Shown here piece after piece: positions 46,107-58,127 of a DNA stretch of 64,000 nucleotides. The position numbers and the translations under genes are program-made. Source of the DNA: Sanguinoderma infundibulare (taxonomy: Eukaryota; Basidiomycota; Agaricomycetes; Polyporales; Polyporaceae); the NCBI GenBank assembly GCA_032821775.1, contig JAVLRN010000004.1, forward strand, positions 3,348,001-3,412,000. Reading direction: 5' to 3'. The notes beneath the pieces were generated by a model. The model saw nothing but the letters and a program-made list of their open reading frames with translations, searched no databases and had not been told where the DNA came from. The stretch's first letter is position 1; each line of letters opens with the position of its first letter.

Positions 46107-46415
46107 CGCGGCAAATCCTAGCGTCGGTTTCGTAGCGCATGGTGGTTTGATATTGTGCTTTAACATTTCGGAACGGGTACGTGCCTGTGTCGCGAAACGT
46201 TAAGACGTACATAACAGACCGCTCCGCGTTGATCCCAATCATGAAAGTTAGAATTATACGCAGCACTTCAGGGAACGAAGCACAGAATTTATCTGTCAAT
46301 CATACTGCAATGGCCGAGTCATTAGTACTAGTATGCTTTGTTACGACACAAGGCCAATATACCCCACCTGATGTTTTTGGCCTTCGGTCAGCCTGATCAT
46401 ATCGAGAAACAGTGC
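46107..46415. other. spacer without visible gene
   Basis: AT-richer 3' spacer between convergent ORFs; nothing recognised. Confidence 0.5.
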
Positions 46416-47855
46416 TTAATTTGACTCACGTCTCTCGAACAAACCGACGTAGGGCCGTGGCACGAAACTGAACTTCCCGGCAGCACGGAGACACGGGAAG
46501 AGCGGAGGGTCAAACTCTTGAGGAAGTTTCGGTGCCCAGTCCGCCGACGCGCAGTCACTCCGCCACGACACTTCCAGAGTGACCTTCTCGAGGAGTGGGC
46601 TTCGAGGACGTGTTGGCGCGCCCAGCTCCTCTCCAGTGAGAAGCGTGTCGATGCTGTTCAGATCCAAATAGTCTCCGGCAAATGCCTCCCAGGCGTGCGG
46701 GGCGACGAAAAGCTGGATCCGGACGTTGAGCGAGCGAAGTGCTCGGAGGGGGCATTGGAGGAGTTGACCGAAGATGTTGGCGCGTGCGGAGTAGGATTTA
46801 GGAGGCCCCTTGGTCCAGTGGATGCTGAGCTCGAGGTATTGAAGATGCGGAAGACGTGAGAGAACGCCGTTCACGTCTTCGAGGAGTGTCTCTATGTGAA
46901 ATGATGGTAAGGCGCTTGTTGGATTTCGATCGACAGCCGGAGGCGACGTACCTGTAGCGCCTACGTCCAGCTTTCGGAGGCTGGCAGAAGTGCGATCGAA
47001 GTGGTGCCAGTGGTAGTAATCGATTTCGAATGTGAAGCTGACCAGGTTGCGTAGCCGATCGGAGCCGACAAGGGAAGTGAATTCAGAGACGTTGTCGAGA
47101 TAGGAATAAGCACCCAATGCCCGGAGTCCGCCCGCCTTGAAAATGCCGTCGAGGAAAGTGTGATAGGCTTGCAGGTTCTTGCACCGATAGACAATGAGCT
47201 CCTCTGGTTGATACAGCGGTTGATCTTGCGGGAGTACGCTCGATGGAGCAACGATGTCCCCCGTGAGGTCTACAAGAGTCAGAGTGTGGGTCGAGAGCGA
47301 GGAGAGCAGAGCGGGCAGTGCGAACGCGACGCGGGAACAATGCTCGACCTCAAGATTCTGGAGCGCAAATGGTCTTGTGCGGACGCCTCGTACATGAGGT
47401 ATGGTGGAGCAGCTGTGGATGTCGAATGTGACGTTGTAGAAGTGTAAACTGTGCAGGGAAGGAAGCAGAGGAAGGATGATCGTGGTGAACACATCGATTT
47501 GGATGGGTTTCATCGTCTTCCGGTTATGTGAAGCAACGGTACGACCATGGAAGCGGAGGATCTTGATTCGGGAAGCAAGGTGAGGGGACGAAAGGCAGAA
47601 ATCTTGAAACTGGTCGAGGTCCCTGCTCACCACGACGGTGGCGAATTGGTAAGCTCGGGTGAGCTCGCGCCAAAGCTTGCAGACCAGAGCGCACTCGGCG
47701 AGTGCTAGCAATCGGTCCCCCTGGCGTGATACATCTTCGAAGACCTGGTAGAGTAGCTCGATGGGAAAAATGTCGTTTATGCAGAAGGGTTCGGAGATCG
47801 CCATGTCGTGTAACAGACTGCTTGTACTAGAATCAGCTCGGTCGTAGTCGAGCAC
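46416..47855 (-). CDS. F-box domain protein, 479 aa
   Basis: Single long frame. The N-terminal CINDIFPIELLYQVFEDVSR is followed by LALAECALVCKLWRELTRAY, a clear F-box (I-P-E-L-L ... V-F ... C-x-LVCK-W). It is followed by an LRR-like body (LLPSLHSLHFYNVTFDIHSC, LRNLVSFTFEIDYYHWHHFD, LPHLQYLELSIHWTKG, LLEKVTLEVSWRSD). It is likely a substrate adaptor for an SCF ubiquitin ligase, by family knowledge. It belongs to a different F-box subgroup from those next to the P450s. Translation may start at MLDYDRAD (47855) or at the internal MAISEPF. At the 3' end GTGAGT overlaps the last codons (RRESN then stop), so a short terminal exon downstream is possible. Confidence 0.82.
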   Translation of the reverse strand: MLDYDRADSSTSSLLHDMAISEPFCINDIFPIELLYQVFEDVSRQGDRLLALAECALVCKLWRELTRAYQFATVVVSRDLDQFQDFCLSSPHLASRIKILRFHGRTVASHNRKTMKPIQIDVFTTIILPLLPSLHSLHFYNVTFDIHSCSTIPHVRGVRTRPFALQNLEVEHCSRVAFALPALLSSLSTHTLTLVDLTGDIVAPSSVLPQDQPLYQPEELIVYRCKNLQAYHTFLDGIFKAGGLRALGAYSYLDNVSEFTSLVGSDRLRNLVSFTFEIDYYHWHHFDRTSASLRKLDVGATGTSPPAVDRNPTSALPSFHIETLLEDVNGVLSRLPHLQYLELSIHWTKGPPKSYSARANIFGQLLQCPLRALRSLNVRIQLFVAPHAWEAFAGDYLDLNSIDTLLTGEELGAPTRPRSPLLEKVTLEVSWRSDCASADWAPKLPQEFDPPLFPCLRAAGKFSFVPRPYVGLFERRESN

Positions 47856-49632
47856 GTTCAGTTCGTATCACTCACATTGATATTTGCGTTTCGGACGCTC
47901 ACCGTTTCCCAACTGAGTCGATGCGACAAAGCGGAGGTCAACTGAAAACGCATGATGCATCGAAAACACGTCAGCATTATGAACTAGTTCTTGACACGGC
48001 ACAGAAGCCTCACCTGCAGCTATCCTGGGGCACGCACACCGAAGGTGAGATCTGCGATTAGTATATAAGCGATTATTGGCGGTTGTCCAGCCAGCGGCAG
48101 TTAACAACCGGCGTTCGATCTGTTGCGGTCGGCCGTCCGAGTCATCATCGGACACTAAATCAGCGAATTCAGAGTGAAAGTTCACGAGTCCGGTGACGGT
48201 CGGATGTGAGCGTGAAGGGTAAAGTGTGCACTGCATGAGATACAGCGTGGAGCAGTAGATACGCTACAGACAAATCTGGAGATGGTCGCGGTCTTAAGGG
48301 TTAATGAACTGATAGGTAGCGAGTAATGACTTACCAAGGTTTAACAGTGGGAGAGCATGTTGTTATCATCGAGGGCGAGGAGTGCGCGAATTCGAAGGCG
48401 CGATTGGATATCCATATAGGACGTCTCCGAGAGGGTGCAGTGTGGTTCGGGCGAAAACGATGAAGCACAAAACGTCAATGTCGAGAACGCATGGCAGTAG
48501 CAAGGGTTCTCTCGTCAGTCCAGCTTCACCCATAGTAACGCTGTCGCAACCCACCATACCGCACAATACCGCAAACTGGCGTCGTCACGTCATCTGCGCT
48601 TATGTTGCAGCGTCTCATCAACATAGCTCTTTCCACAGTCTGATGAAAATATCTCCCGGCACACGAACTTCCTTAAACAACTTCAGCGTCAACACCGAAC
48701 CTCAGGCTGCCCGTACACGCCAGCTGCAGTAGATACGCCGGAGAAAGGCTAGGCGATCGTATACAGTCGCAAGTCAGCTCACGCCACCATCACTCCGTGA
48801 ACTGGAGATAAGCAACTCACGTTGTCGATACACGGCACCTAAATCCCGCGGTAATCCAGTGCCTCTGAGCGTTGGGAGCCCTATCGGGCTGTATTCGTCA
48901 AGGGACTCCAAGCTCATATTGGTGCTTTGCCGTCCATACTCCAGTACTTGCAGTCCTGCCTCTGTATGCCGGGAATCGGCTCCCTTCGATGGGCGCAAAG
49001 GCTAGGCCAACCTGCCAGGATGTCAACAACGCCAAGGACGCTGACATTGGCATAGAATTCGCCAAGCCCATCACGAACAGCGTCATTCGTACGGTCATAA
49101 ACAAAGGCGCGAAGACGTCATCCTGAGGTCTGTGCGGCGAAGTTACACTGTTCGGTAGTAGGGCGCGATCTAGACCTAACTGAGTACTTCGAACGGGGGA
49201 GTCGGTGTCCCTATTTGTAAGACGTCAGTATGCATGCTGATCTCTAGGATAGATGCCACTCACTGCCGGTGTCATGGTATGGGCTGTGCGGGATCGCAGC
49301 AGCCAGTCCAGCGCGAGAGGCTCTCTCCAATTCAGTTAACTTTCAACGCCTAGCGCACGAAATCTGACCACACATAAAACTCCGGAGGTAGATACAGTCC
49401 AACGGCGTCCGGTGCGCCTGGGAGAGGCCATACAGCCCGCGCATAATCGGAATCACCGTTGCTCCGATGACCGGAGACAAGCGACCGTGACGTGCCAGGA
49501 AGGTACGGGAGCCCGATCGACGATTCGCCGAACACCAACGATGTCGCTTCGAAGCCTGAGAAACCGCAAGCATTCACCTGAAGAATGCAGCTGACGGTTA
49601 TGGTTGATGAGAAGTAAAAGAGCAGAAGAGGG
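47856..49632. other. intergenic, no supported gene
   Basis: Holds the promoter of the F-box gene at 47855 and moderately AT-rich DNA. Short frames (for example 48872-49126) show no family. No repeats or RNA structures recognised. Confidence 0.5.
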
Positions 49633-49699
49633 AAAAAATAAATATTGAGACCCGTAGGTCTACCACTCCGGGAAAGCGTGTCATCCTTGTGCAGGGGCC

Positions 49700-49730
<31 letters not shown>

Positions 49731-49754
49731 TTCGTATGTCACCCCGAAGGGGAC
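49633..49754 (-). ncRNA. U6 spliceosomal snRNA
   Basis: The minus strand carries the invariant U6 core: AATTGGAACGATACAGAGAA, then GATTAGCATGGCCCCTGC and AAGGATGACACG, including the ACAGAGA box that pairs with the 5' splice site and the AGC triad of the catalytic core. The 5' end GUCCCC-UUCGGGG can form the short capped stem-loop. The 3' side ends in a T6 run (49633-49638), consistent with Pol III termination. No intron interrupts the conserved part, unlike some yeasts. The exact 3' end is not certain because T runs begin after a short AT-rich tail. Overlapping protein frames on both strands are artefacts. Confidence 0.95.
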
Positions 49755-50511
49755 ATTTTGTCGGTCGGGGGAAGTGGTGGTGGCAGGTGAATTCTGCATT
49801 TGGCTGCGCCCGCGGGTTTCAATTTCTTGGTGGCGCTGCGGACCGGTGCCCGGGAACATCTCATGCGTGGCGGGCAATGGCGGGCGCCCTCTCCCATCGA
49901 CCCCCACCTTCCCCTTGAATGCATTGAGCTTCTGTTTGTCGCTATGCTTATCCTTCGTGCTAGTCCGAGTTGCAGAACCGTCACCGTTGACGACTTACCA
50001 CTATAAAGGCCTCGGCGGTCAACGATGATCAACATGGAGAAGTCTTCGCGTCTTTCTCTGCGGTGAGTTGCACATCCTGACCTTCTCCGAGGACCGACAC
50101 TGACTTACGATGTGTCACTACAGACAAGCGGGAATGGGGGGTTCGTAAACGTCTGAATAAAGCTTGAGGTTGAAAGGGTGAGCACAGATACATGCTACCC
50201 ATGCAGTCCCTCAACTTCGTCGTCCTCAAGAGCCACATCCTGTGAGCCGGATGGCTGAGGATACGGTCCCGGACTTCGATGTCGCAGGGAGAGGTCGTCG
50301 TTATCGGTGTGGGTGAGGACATAAAGGGTAGGAAGGTCGACGAGCGCATTTAGTCAAACTTTGCGGTCGACCTTATCTGCTGGAAGGCCACAGAGGATAT
50401 CAAAGGAACAGGGCCGGGTGATCGACGGTGCGTTGACCAACTAGAAGCTCATCCCGGCGCAGCTCTACGCGCGTAAATCCATTCGTTCTGCCTCTGTTGT
50501 TATATGAAGGC
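49755..50511. other. U6 upstream region and spacer to the duplication
   Basis: Contains the expected U6 promoter side. I see no TATA box at a standard distance that I would defend. No gene is visible up to the edge of the inverted duplication at 50512. Confidence 0.5.
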
Positions 50512-50840
50512 CGAAGATTGAGTAACGTTTACCCCCATATACAGACCCCGACAAAAGCCGTAGCGGAACGTCGGAGCGTCGCAACTCACGGGTGGTTCTT
50601 TGGCCGAGTATGGTAGGTGCAGAACTAATCTCTGACCCCAATTTCCCCTGCGGGGTAACTATCGGCCAGTCCTGAAGCCGCGAACAAATGGGTCAGGCCG
50701 TCCGGGGCGGTGTTTCCTCGAGCGTCTGAGCGTCCGCCAGCCTCCATGACTATGATGCATAGGTATCTGCGCCGCACGGCGTACGGACTTAGGTACTGCA
50801 TCTTCTAATGCAATAGCATGCGTGCACGTCTGGTCCCTGA

Positions 50841-51236
50841 TTGTCAGAGTGCAGGTTGTCGTCAGTTTTCACGGCATCACTAGCAGCCGCGCGGGAATTA
50901 TACGACCATGCACTCACAAGTTCGGGCCCACAGCGGCTGCTACTCCGCTTTGATATTGGAGAACGGCACCCGGGACCGCTAAACAACATCACGCATCCGC
51001 AGGGATTGGGGGGTGGAGAAACGAGGTCTGCAGCATTACGCGAGGATCCCGTCTTCGGCGGGTCAAAGTGGAAATCCCGCAGGATGCCTGCTCGCTTGAT
51101 CGGCGAACAAGTCTGGGGGACCTGCGACCTCCCCGGTTTGGGTGCGATGGACCTCTCGCAATCCACGTTCAGCTTCAAGTCGTACCCGGGTGCATGCGCA
51201 TGCCCTCAGAGGTGTCTGCGAACGCCACATAATTGA
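50841..51236 (+). CDS. hypothetical ORF, 131 aa (right-arm copy)
   Basis: Twin of 9087-9482, with one residue changed (E to G near position 57). No recognised domain, and no independent evidence of expression. Confidence 0.3.
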   Translation: MSECRLSSVFTASLAAARELYDHALTSSGPQRLLLRFDIGERHPGPLNNITHPQGLGGGETRSAALREDPVFGGSKWKSRRMPARLIGEQVWGTCDLPGLGAMDLSQSTFSFKSYPGACACPQRCLRTPHN

Positions 51237-53261
51237 GTTCTGTCAGTCACGGGCGCGGGTGGTATGCAAATTGCTGAACGCACCCGCCTCGTTCTGGCAG
51301 CTTCCTCCGACACGGGAGTCCGGCGCGGGCCTTGAGTTCCAAGTTGTTGGCTCCCAGAGGCAGTTGAGACTCCTGCATGACGTAGACAAGGATGACGCGG
51401 CCTGTACCCTGCATCTTCGCACAAACATTTTTCAGCTGCAAAGTACTCAGGTGATCTTCCAGATAGGATCATCGCATAACTTGCGTGCCACATCTAGCCC
51501 TGCAACGTTGTGCTGGAAGAGATCATCTCCCTTCTCGGAAGCTACTCTCGCGTCGCTTCCCTCTGTTCGAGCAAAATGTGCCATGCTGTATTCTCGAGAT
51601 GTTCAAGGCACTCTGGCCAACGGCAAAGGCGCAATATGATAGTATCATACGAAGCCAGTGGTGAGAATGAACCAGAGTACCGGATCGTAAAACATGCCAT
51701 CAGACTTGATCAGACTCGGGGATCATGTCAAACGGTCCCACAACAGCAAAAAAGGCTCCAAGACACGGGACAGATAAATGAAGGTGGACAGGGAGCGGGC
51801 CGTCGGTACGCAAATGAGACGATAAGGAGATCGCCGGTCAAAGGATGCAAGGAGATAAGCAATGTGACCGCAGCGTGCAGGAAACATGAGGCCTATGGGG
51901 GCACAATGGACGAGACTACTTACTGAGTGAATCAGTGCACCCAGTCTATGTCGCCAGAGCATCGAGGCACCCCAAGCCGCGTAATAGAAGTCCTACGCCA
52001 TACAGTTCGTTGCTCAGCGGAACAGCCAGGCGCAAGCCTAAGATGTTCTGACGCTGACGTCCGGTCCGCACTGTGTCGTCGCGATTGCAGCGGCGTGTTC
52101 GGGATTGTCGGCACTGGGGGAAGGAGTGCGGTTCAATAGCACGCCGTCCTGCCGCGAGGCATGAGGAGGGCGTGCAGGAAGCAGGAGAATGCCCATATGG
52201 AGATGAAGTTCGGGGCATGTGCGTCATGAAAGATAAGAATTTAAGCATCGTACTGACATGCGACCTGAGATCCTCCATGAGGCCTTACGCCTCACGCTAG
52301 GCCGGCCGGAGGCGCTGATAGTGCGCGGGAGAAGCCGCCACGACATACGGAGGTCTCGAGGCGTGGGCTATTACTTACGAGTGGAAGGTGCAGACTCGCA
52401 TGTAAGACGAGATCGATCTCCATCATCACTCCGTCTTCCGATCGCTGGAGATGAGCGTGAACAACTTCGCGCCGAGCAGACGATATGCGCATTGTCGGCG
52501 ACTGTGGCGCCACACACAACTCGGTAGGACGCGCGAAATGGCATCCTCATGGCGGCTGGGAGGAAAACTTGGAAGTTGATGGTGGATGTACGGTACCTTC
52601 TGCGACGAAGACTCCGAACTTGAAGGACGGCCGCATCTCACAAGCCATCTCATCATTTTTTGTAGGGGCGGAGTCCCGTTCCATCCGCTTCGAGTATACG
52701 TTCCCTACCATCGAGTATTTGTGAAGGTGAATATTGAGGAGAGGTATTAGATGAGCTCACGTACTACTGTAGTGGCAGGGTCCGAGAAGCGGCATTCGAC
52801 GCTCGAGAAGGTCGCTGAGAAACCGCCGGCGTTTGAAAGCTTGACCGTTATTGGAAACGGGGTAAGGCCAGAATGCGTGGTACGGGAAAGCAGTGAGACG
52901 TTTGCAAGTAACCACAGGAGATGGATGCTGCCCAAAACTGGGAATGGGGCTTGCCACATCCGAAATGATCACCATTGGAGACACTACGACGCCGGGGTCA
53001 CGTGACAGGTACACGTCCTCCAGAGTGCCTCTCTCATTCTTACTGCCTCTCACCTGGGTCCTCACCGGCACCACTGAATACTTGCTCCGGATGCACAGAG
53101 CATGATCCGTATTGACGTTGGCCTGCACGCTGGCCTTGCGCTGGACTGCGGCAAGGCTGACGCCGACGCCCGCTGACGACGCGTTGACAGTGACGCCTGG
53201 CAACCACTGCGTCTTCCGTTTGACGACCACCTACTTCCTCTCGTTTGTCAGATCTCGTTCG
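51237..53261. other. duplicated DNA without clear gene
   Basis: Mirror of 7038-9086. The last 500 bp are the probable promoter of the F-box gene at 53262. Short frames only. Confidence 0.5.
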
Positions 53262-54888
53262 ATGCAGACCATCACAGCTCCCCGCTCACTTTCCGATGTG
53301 CAAGATATCCTCTACTATGTCTTCCCGCATCTGGATCCCGAGCGATCTGCTGGAGAGGACATTATCCGTGTCCGCCAGACCCTCGTGCGATCTGCCATCA
53401 CTTGCAGGAATTTCACCCATCCAGCCCTCGACGCACTATGGAAATATCTCCCGAGCGATAAGCCGTTGATATCGCTGCTCTGTACCCTCGGGATCGCGCA
53501 AGATCCGTTGTTTCTTGAAAGGGGGATACCGACCGACGATTCTCATGTAAGTACACATTAAGGATTCATCTTACATCGTGGTTGAGTGATTTTCTTCATA
53601 GGGATTATTCGCCTCGGAGGACCCACGCACACACCCTAACTGGCGCAGGTTTCGCGAGTATGCGAGGCGTGTTCGCAAAATCACCCTCAGGTTTTCCACT
53701 GATTTGCCCCGAGTCGGCATTGCGTCGTTCATCTGGACCGAAGTGTCCCAATTCATGCAAAACGAGCCAATCCTCCCTCTCCTACGGTCCATCGACATCG
53801 ACTGCAGAAACCTTCCCATATCATGCACCACACCGCTACTCCTCATCTCGCCGTCAGTTCGAGAAATGAACATTATGCTCCTAGGAGGCGTAGACAGCCC
53901 TGACCAAGAAAGAGAGCTCGACTCTTTCTTGTCTGATACTTGCGGACGGGCCCCTAATCTGGACACCATCACCCTTACCGTCCTCCCTTGGGGCATCGAT
54001 CTAGCTTTCTTGCATAGAAATCCTCGCTTGCGTTCTATCACCTTACCGCTATCGCTCAAGATCGAGAATCTCGAGCCTCTCACGCACCTCACGAACCTAG
54101 AGCATCTTGCTATCTCTCTCGATAAGACCGAAAACACGGGCGCGGCTTCCCCACTGAGCTTTCCAACTTTGCTCAGCCTTTCGGTCAGGAGCGCCTGGGA
54201 CTCCATGTGCGACCTATTCGGATGCGTCCACGGCCCTAACATCCGCTCGCTGTCTCTGACCTCTGTGCAAGTCGATCCTAGACAGTTAGTTCCGGAATCA
54301 AATCGATGTCTGCGCACAGTTGCAACGAGGTTTCCCTCTCTGGAGACGTTTTCCCTCGGTATTCCCAAACAACCCCTTCCGGTCCACTTCGGTCTTTCAG
54401 CTGGGCTCTTCCACACCCAAAGCTCTTTCGTTTCCATCATCGAACCACTGGTCTCTCTCCCCGGCCTACGCCATATCGTCCTCGATTTCCACCAGTACAT
54501 CCTGCATCTCACGTCTGACGGCATTCGGATGTTCGCGGAGGCCTGGCCGAATATCGAGGAGCTCCGGATCGACCTCGCCACCGCCGACGGGCACCGGGCG
54601 GGGTTCGAGTCTGTCGCCCACTTCGCTCGCCGCTGTCCACGGCTAGGCGCGCTCCATCTGCCTGCGATGGACCTCTCCGTCGACGCGTTCGAGGGCGTGG
54701 AGTATCCCGCGGAGCCGCATCCCTTGCGGGACCTGGATGTCGCCGAGGTCGTGTTCCCGCGGGAGAGCGACCTTTCGCTGGAGATGACGGTGTTCATACA
54801 ACGAGTATTTCCGAACGCGGCGATTCCGTTTGCGACGTACCCGATTGTTGTGACGGACGAGTCAGGGGACCGTTCTCGACTGGTTTGA
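53262..54888 (+). CDS. F-box/LRR-like protein, right-arm copy, 523 aa
   Basis: Exons 53262-53546 and 53602-54888 sum to 1572 nt with a 55-nt intron. F-box-like N-terminus SLSDVQDILYYVFPHLDPE, then LRR-like segments ending AAIPFATYPIVVTDESGDRS. It differs from the left-arm copy by about eight residues and one missing Glu codon. Most changes are conservative and no stop arose, which is weak evidence that both copies are still under constraint. It is followed at once by the F-box relic (54976) and then the P450 at 55986 on the opposite strand. Confidence 0.87.
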
Positions 54889-54975
54889 GCTTGATTGGTT
54901 CGTATTTGAATAACTTACTACTTCTATGTGACATGACTGATATGGAGTCCAATGACCACGTTGGCGATTTCCTAG

Positions 54976-55622
54976 GTGCACACTATGGAAGTAAACACAG
55001 ACAACGATTTTCCAGTTCCGTGCCAGTTCCTCCACCGACTGCCCGCTTCACCACGCCTTTTCGATACATCCCCAGCCGATCCCACGGTCGACCACGTTTC
55101 CCTCCTGAAATGGGATCCCCCCCTCACATTCTCCGTCGCCATTCATGGACACGAGGGCAAGGTTGAGAGCGTCCTGGAACGCCTCGTGCTGCCGCACCTG
55201 CGCGACCTCACCATCGACACGTCCTGGTCGACATCCGCCGACAATTCTGTGCCTCTCCACCTCACGTTGACAAGTATGTGGATGCGCTTCCGCTTCATGC
55301 CCGTCGTCACGACTCCAGATGGCCTGCAGGTCTCGGATCCCCCGTCAACGGCACGTCGCTCACCCTCGCAAAACTCGTAGCACCGCTCTTGGTGCTCCAC
55401 GATCTCCACAGTTTCAAGCTCATAATCGAGAGGATCGTTCGTCCTCAGCCTTCCATTCCATGGCGCAGTCCTGGCGGGACCTCGAGCAGCTGCTCATCGA
55501 ACTCGGCGGAGAGCAGCCGTCGCGGGCTTCCCTACACTCTGTTGTCCCATCTGCCGCGCATTGTCCTGGGGCGTGCCGTGCGGACGGTGTTTCCGAGAGC
55601 GTACTATAGTTACAAGCGATGA
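54976..55622 (+). pseudogene. F-box/LRR-like C-terminal relic, right-arm copy
   Basis: Twin of 4680-5320. The frame with LPHLRDLTIDTSWSTSADNS ends at a stop near 55380, and the continuation (FPRAYYSYKR) lies in another frame. Compared with 39720-40390 there is a frameshift and an internal deletion. Not expected to be functional. Confidence 0.75.
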
Positions 55623-55985
55623 CGATGATGGTGGACAGCTGTGGACTATATACCAAACGCTGCGGGAGATGCACCGTTGTTTTATGTTACATTGTTGCGC
55701 GCATTCACGCACCGGATTGACAGATGTACGGATGTATTCTCACCCAAATCCGGGATTCCGTGCAGATAACACCCTCGAACGGAATGGGGCTGAGTTCCGC
55801 TGTAGTCAGCGACTGACATGGATCACTTCGAACGCGTGGAGGGATGCGCGTCCTAAACACTAGCGTTATCATCGAATTCGAAGACGTACTTCCCCTCTTA
55901 ACCCTCCTCCACCGCCGAATAGCAAGGCGAAGGTTGGTCCCATACGAACACTTGACCCCTCACAATCCTAGTCGAAACCGGTGCT

Positions 55986-58070
55986 TCATGTGCCCAGTAT
56001 AAGTGCCTCCGCTGCAGCGGAGCGGGGTTTGATTGCAACTCGAAAATCCGCTGGAACACTGATCAAAGTAGCGGCATATGAGTCTACAATGGCGGATGCG
56101 GGAGACAGGGTGCAACCTGACCTGATAAACTCGTTCGTAGACTCAGGCGAGACCGGAACTGCGGTTCCCCTCCCGTCCAGCGGCGTTCCGAGGTCGAAAA
56201 CGTGCAGGACAGAAGCGATGGTGATGAAGAGCGCATTGTCGGCGAAGTATCGACCGGGACACATCCTACAAAATACTGCGGGTGAGCATGTCGGGCGCAG
56301 ATGGTACCAGGACATCTTGTTCATCACCTCCGACCGAACCCGAAGACGAAAGTGGCGGGATCAGGAACCGTTGGATCGGGCTTGCCATCACGAATGAATC
56401 GTTCCGGGCGAAACTCGTCCGGATCCTCGTAGACGTCAGGATCGTGCGTGCACGCCCTGCAGAATGCGATGAGGAAAGCGAGGAAATGGCGAACGCGGCT
56501 GAGATCTGGACACTGCACCAAATGTTTGGGTGTATGATGGTCCCCGCAGGAATGAAGTGTCCGCGCAACTCGTCGTCTTCGACTGTCACATGTGGGAGGC
56601 CAAGAGGCAAGATCGTCCGCCACCGGAGGCTCTCCTTCAAGAGGGCGTTGACGTAGACGAGTGCGTCCTTATCGTCAAAGTCCGGTAGTCGATTGGGGCC
56701 GACTACGGCGTCTAGCTCGGCTTGGGCCTTCTTTTGTGTTTCCGGGTGGAGAGACAGAGCCAGGAGCGCGAACTGAGTCGCGGCTGTCACCTTGAATGCC
56801 AGGTCAGACTTCCGGCGAAGAGTGTGAAGATTGGATTGCGAACCGTATCCGACCCAGCTGCGTCCGCAAATGGGTGTCAAGTGGTTTCGAAAGATTGCCT
56901 CTCGCGCGGAGAACGAAACATACCTTCGAATGTCGTCGTAATCACGTCTTTGCATAGTTGCTCTCGCTCTCGCTTCCTTCCCTCGTCGACATTGCTCTCG
57001 TCTATCCGGGTGAGCATATCACTGACGACGGAGGGCGGAGTGTCTGAGCCGTGCTTGCCCTGCACGCGTGGACATCAGGTCTCTCTCGCTAGAGTAGCTG
57101 TGAAGGACACGCACCATGGTTGCTCTCACTCGACGGAAGGGTTCGTCCTTCAACAGCTTTGTCGTGGCTCGCCAGTACACGGCGCGCTTCTGGATCGTTG
57201 CTCCGGGGAACCACGAGGGGAGGTATTTCAGAAACGAGAAGAGCTCTACGAGATATCTTCCCGGAGCGAGCTCTTTCCGTACCCAGGCCATGACTGCCTC
57301 TACCATGCGAATTAGGTCGTCGTCGTCATCGACTGCATCGAAGCCGTAGAGGACCTTGATCATTGCAGCGGAGAAAGTACTGTGGAAGCGATATAAACTC
57401 AGCGTATTCACAAACTGCGTACAACAACAGGTCTTCCTCACAAATGCACATGGTGCTCAATTTCGGAGGGTCTGCGGAGGAGCTGGACCAAAAACCGGCG
57501 GGTCGTCTGCTTCTGAGCCGGACGGTAGTCTATCGTTGCTTTTGGATGGAAATATTGCCAGAACGTGCGCTTGTGTTCCCTCCAACGATGTCCATACGGG
57601 ATAAGCGTGAAGTCCTTGTCCACTCCTGACCTGCGGTAAAGAGTTAGCAGGGCACGCGGTGATCGTCGGGGAACGAACGTACAATTCGATCACTGGGGTG
57701 ACAATGCGACTCGACGTGTTTGCAGACTTCTTCTCGAGGCACTCGAAGATCGCGGCTGGCGATCCGAGCACTACGACGTGAAGACCCAAGAGCGAGAAAT
57801 GTACAATATCCCCTGGGCACGCGACTAAGCTGTGAGTGCGCCTGCAACGGCCTTTGCGAGGTCGTACGCACCATGCTTCGCGCAAATATCCCGGAGCGCT
57901 ATCGCCTGCTTGGCCTTTGGCCAATCGTGGAGGTTACCTATGACGGGTAGCGGCCTCGGGCCGGGAGGCAGCGATCGTCCTCGTGAACGTGTTCTCCATG
58001 CGAAGTAGGAGCGGACACGGTGAAGCACGAGGAGGACGATGCCCAGTGCAAGAAGCGAGGTCGCATGCAT
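55986..58070 (-). CDS. cytochrome P450 monooxygenase, intact right-arm copy, 516 aa
   Basis: Ten exons (58070-57872, 57812-57683, 57630-57442, 57379-57115, 57059-56924, 56857-56844, 56790-56519, 56456-56328, 56265-56122, 56058-55986) sum to 1551 nt. Anchor [20 protein letters not shown], hinge [13 protein letters not shown]-helix [19 protein letters not shown] on a 14-nt exon, [19 protein letters not shown]-helix [29 protein letters not shown]-terminal [11 protein letters not shown]. It would be ER-anchored and dependent on NADPH-P450 reductase; the substrate is unknown. It supplies the reference for the 110 bp missing from the left-arm copy at 2341. No lesion seen. Confidence 0.92.
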
Positions 58071-58120
58071 CTTGTAAAACAATCAGCGAGATCACGGTTC
58101 GAGTTTCAAAACTGCCGGGC

Positions 58121-58127
58121 CTAAGTA
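58121..58127 (-). promoter_or_regulatory. TACTTAG box of the 58070 P450
   Basis: Degenerate form of the TACTTAA box, 51 bp upstream of the ATG, identical to the left-arm copy. Confidence 0.45.

Noticed and set aside
49350..49907. 185-aa open frame on the minus strand
   Set aside because: It runs through the U6 snRNA gene; the conserved RNA explains the sequence and the frame has no protein family.
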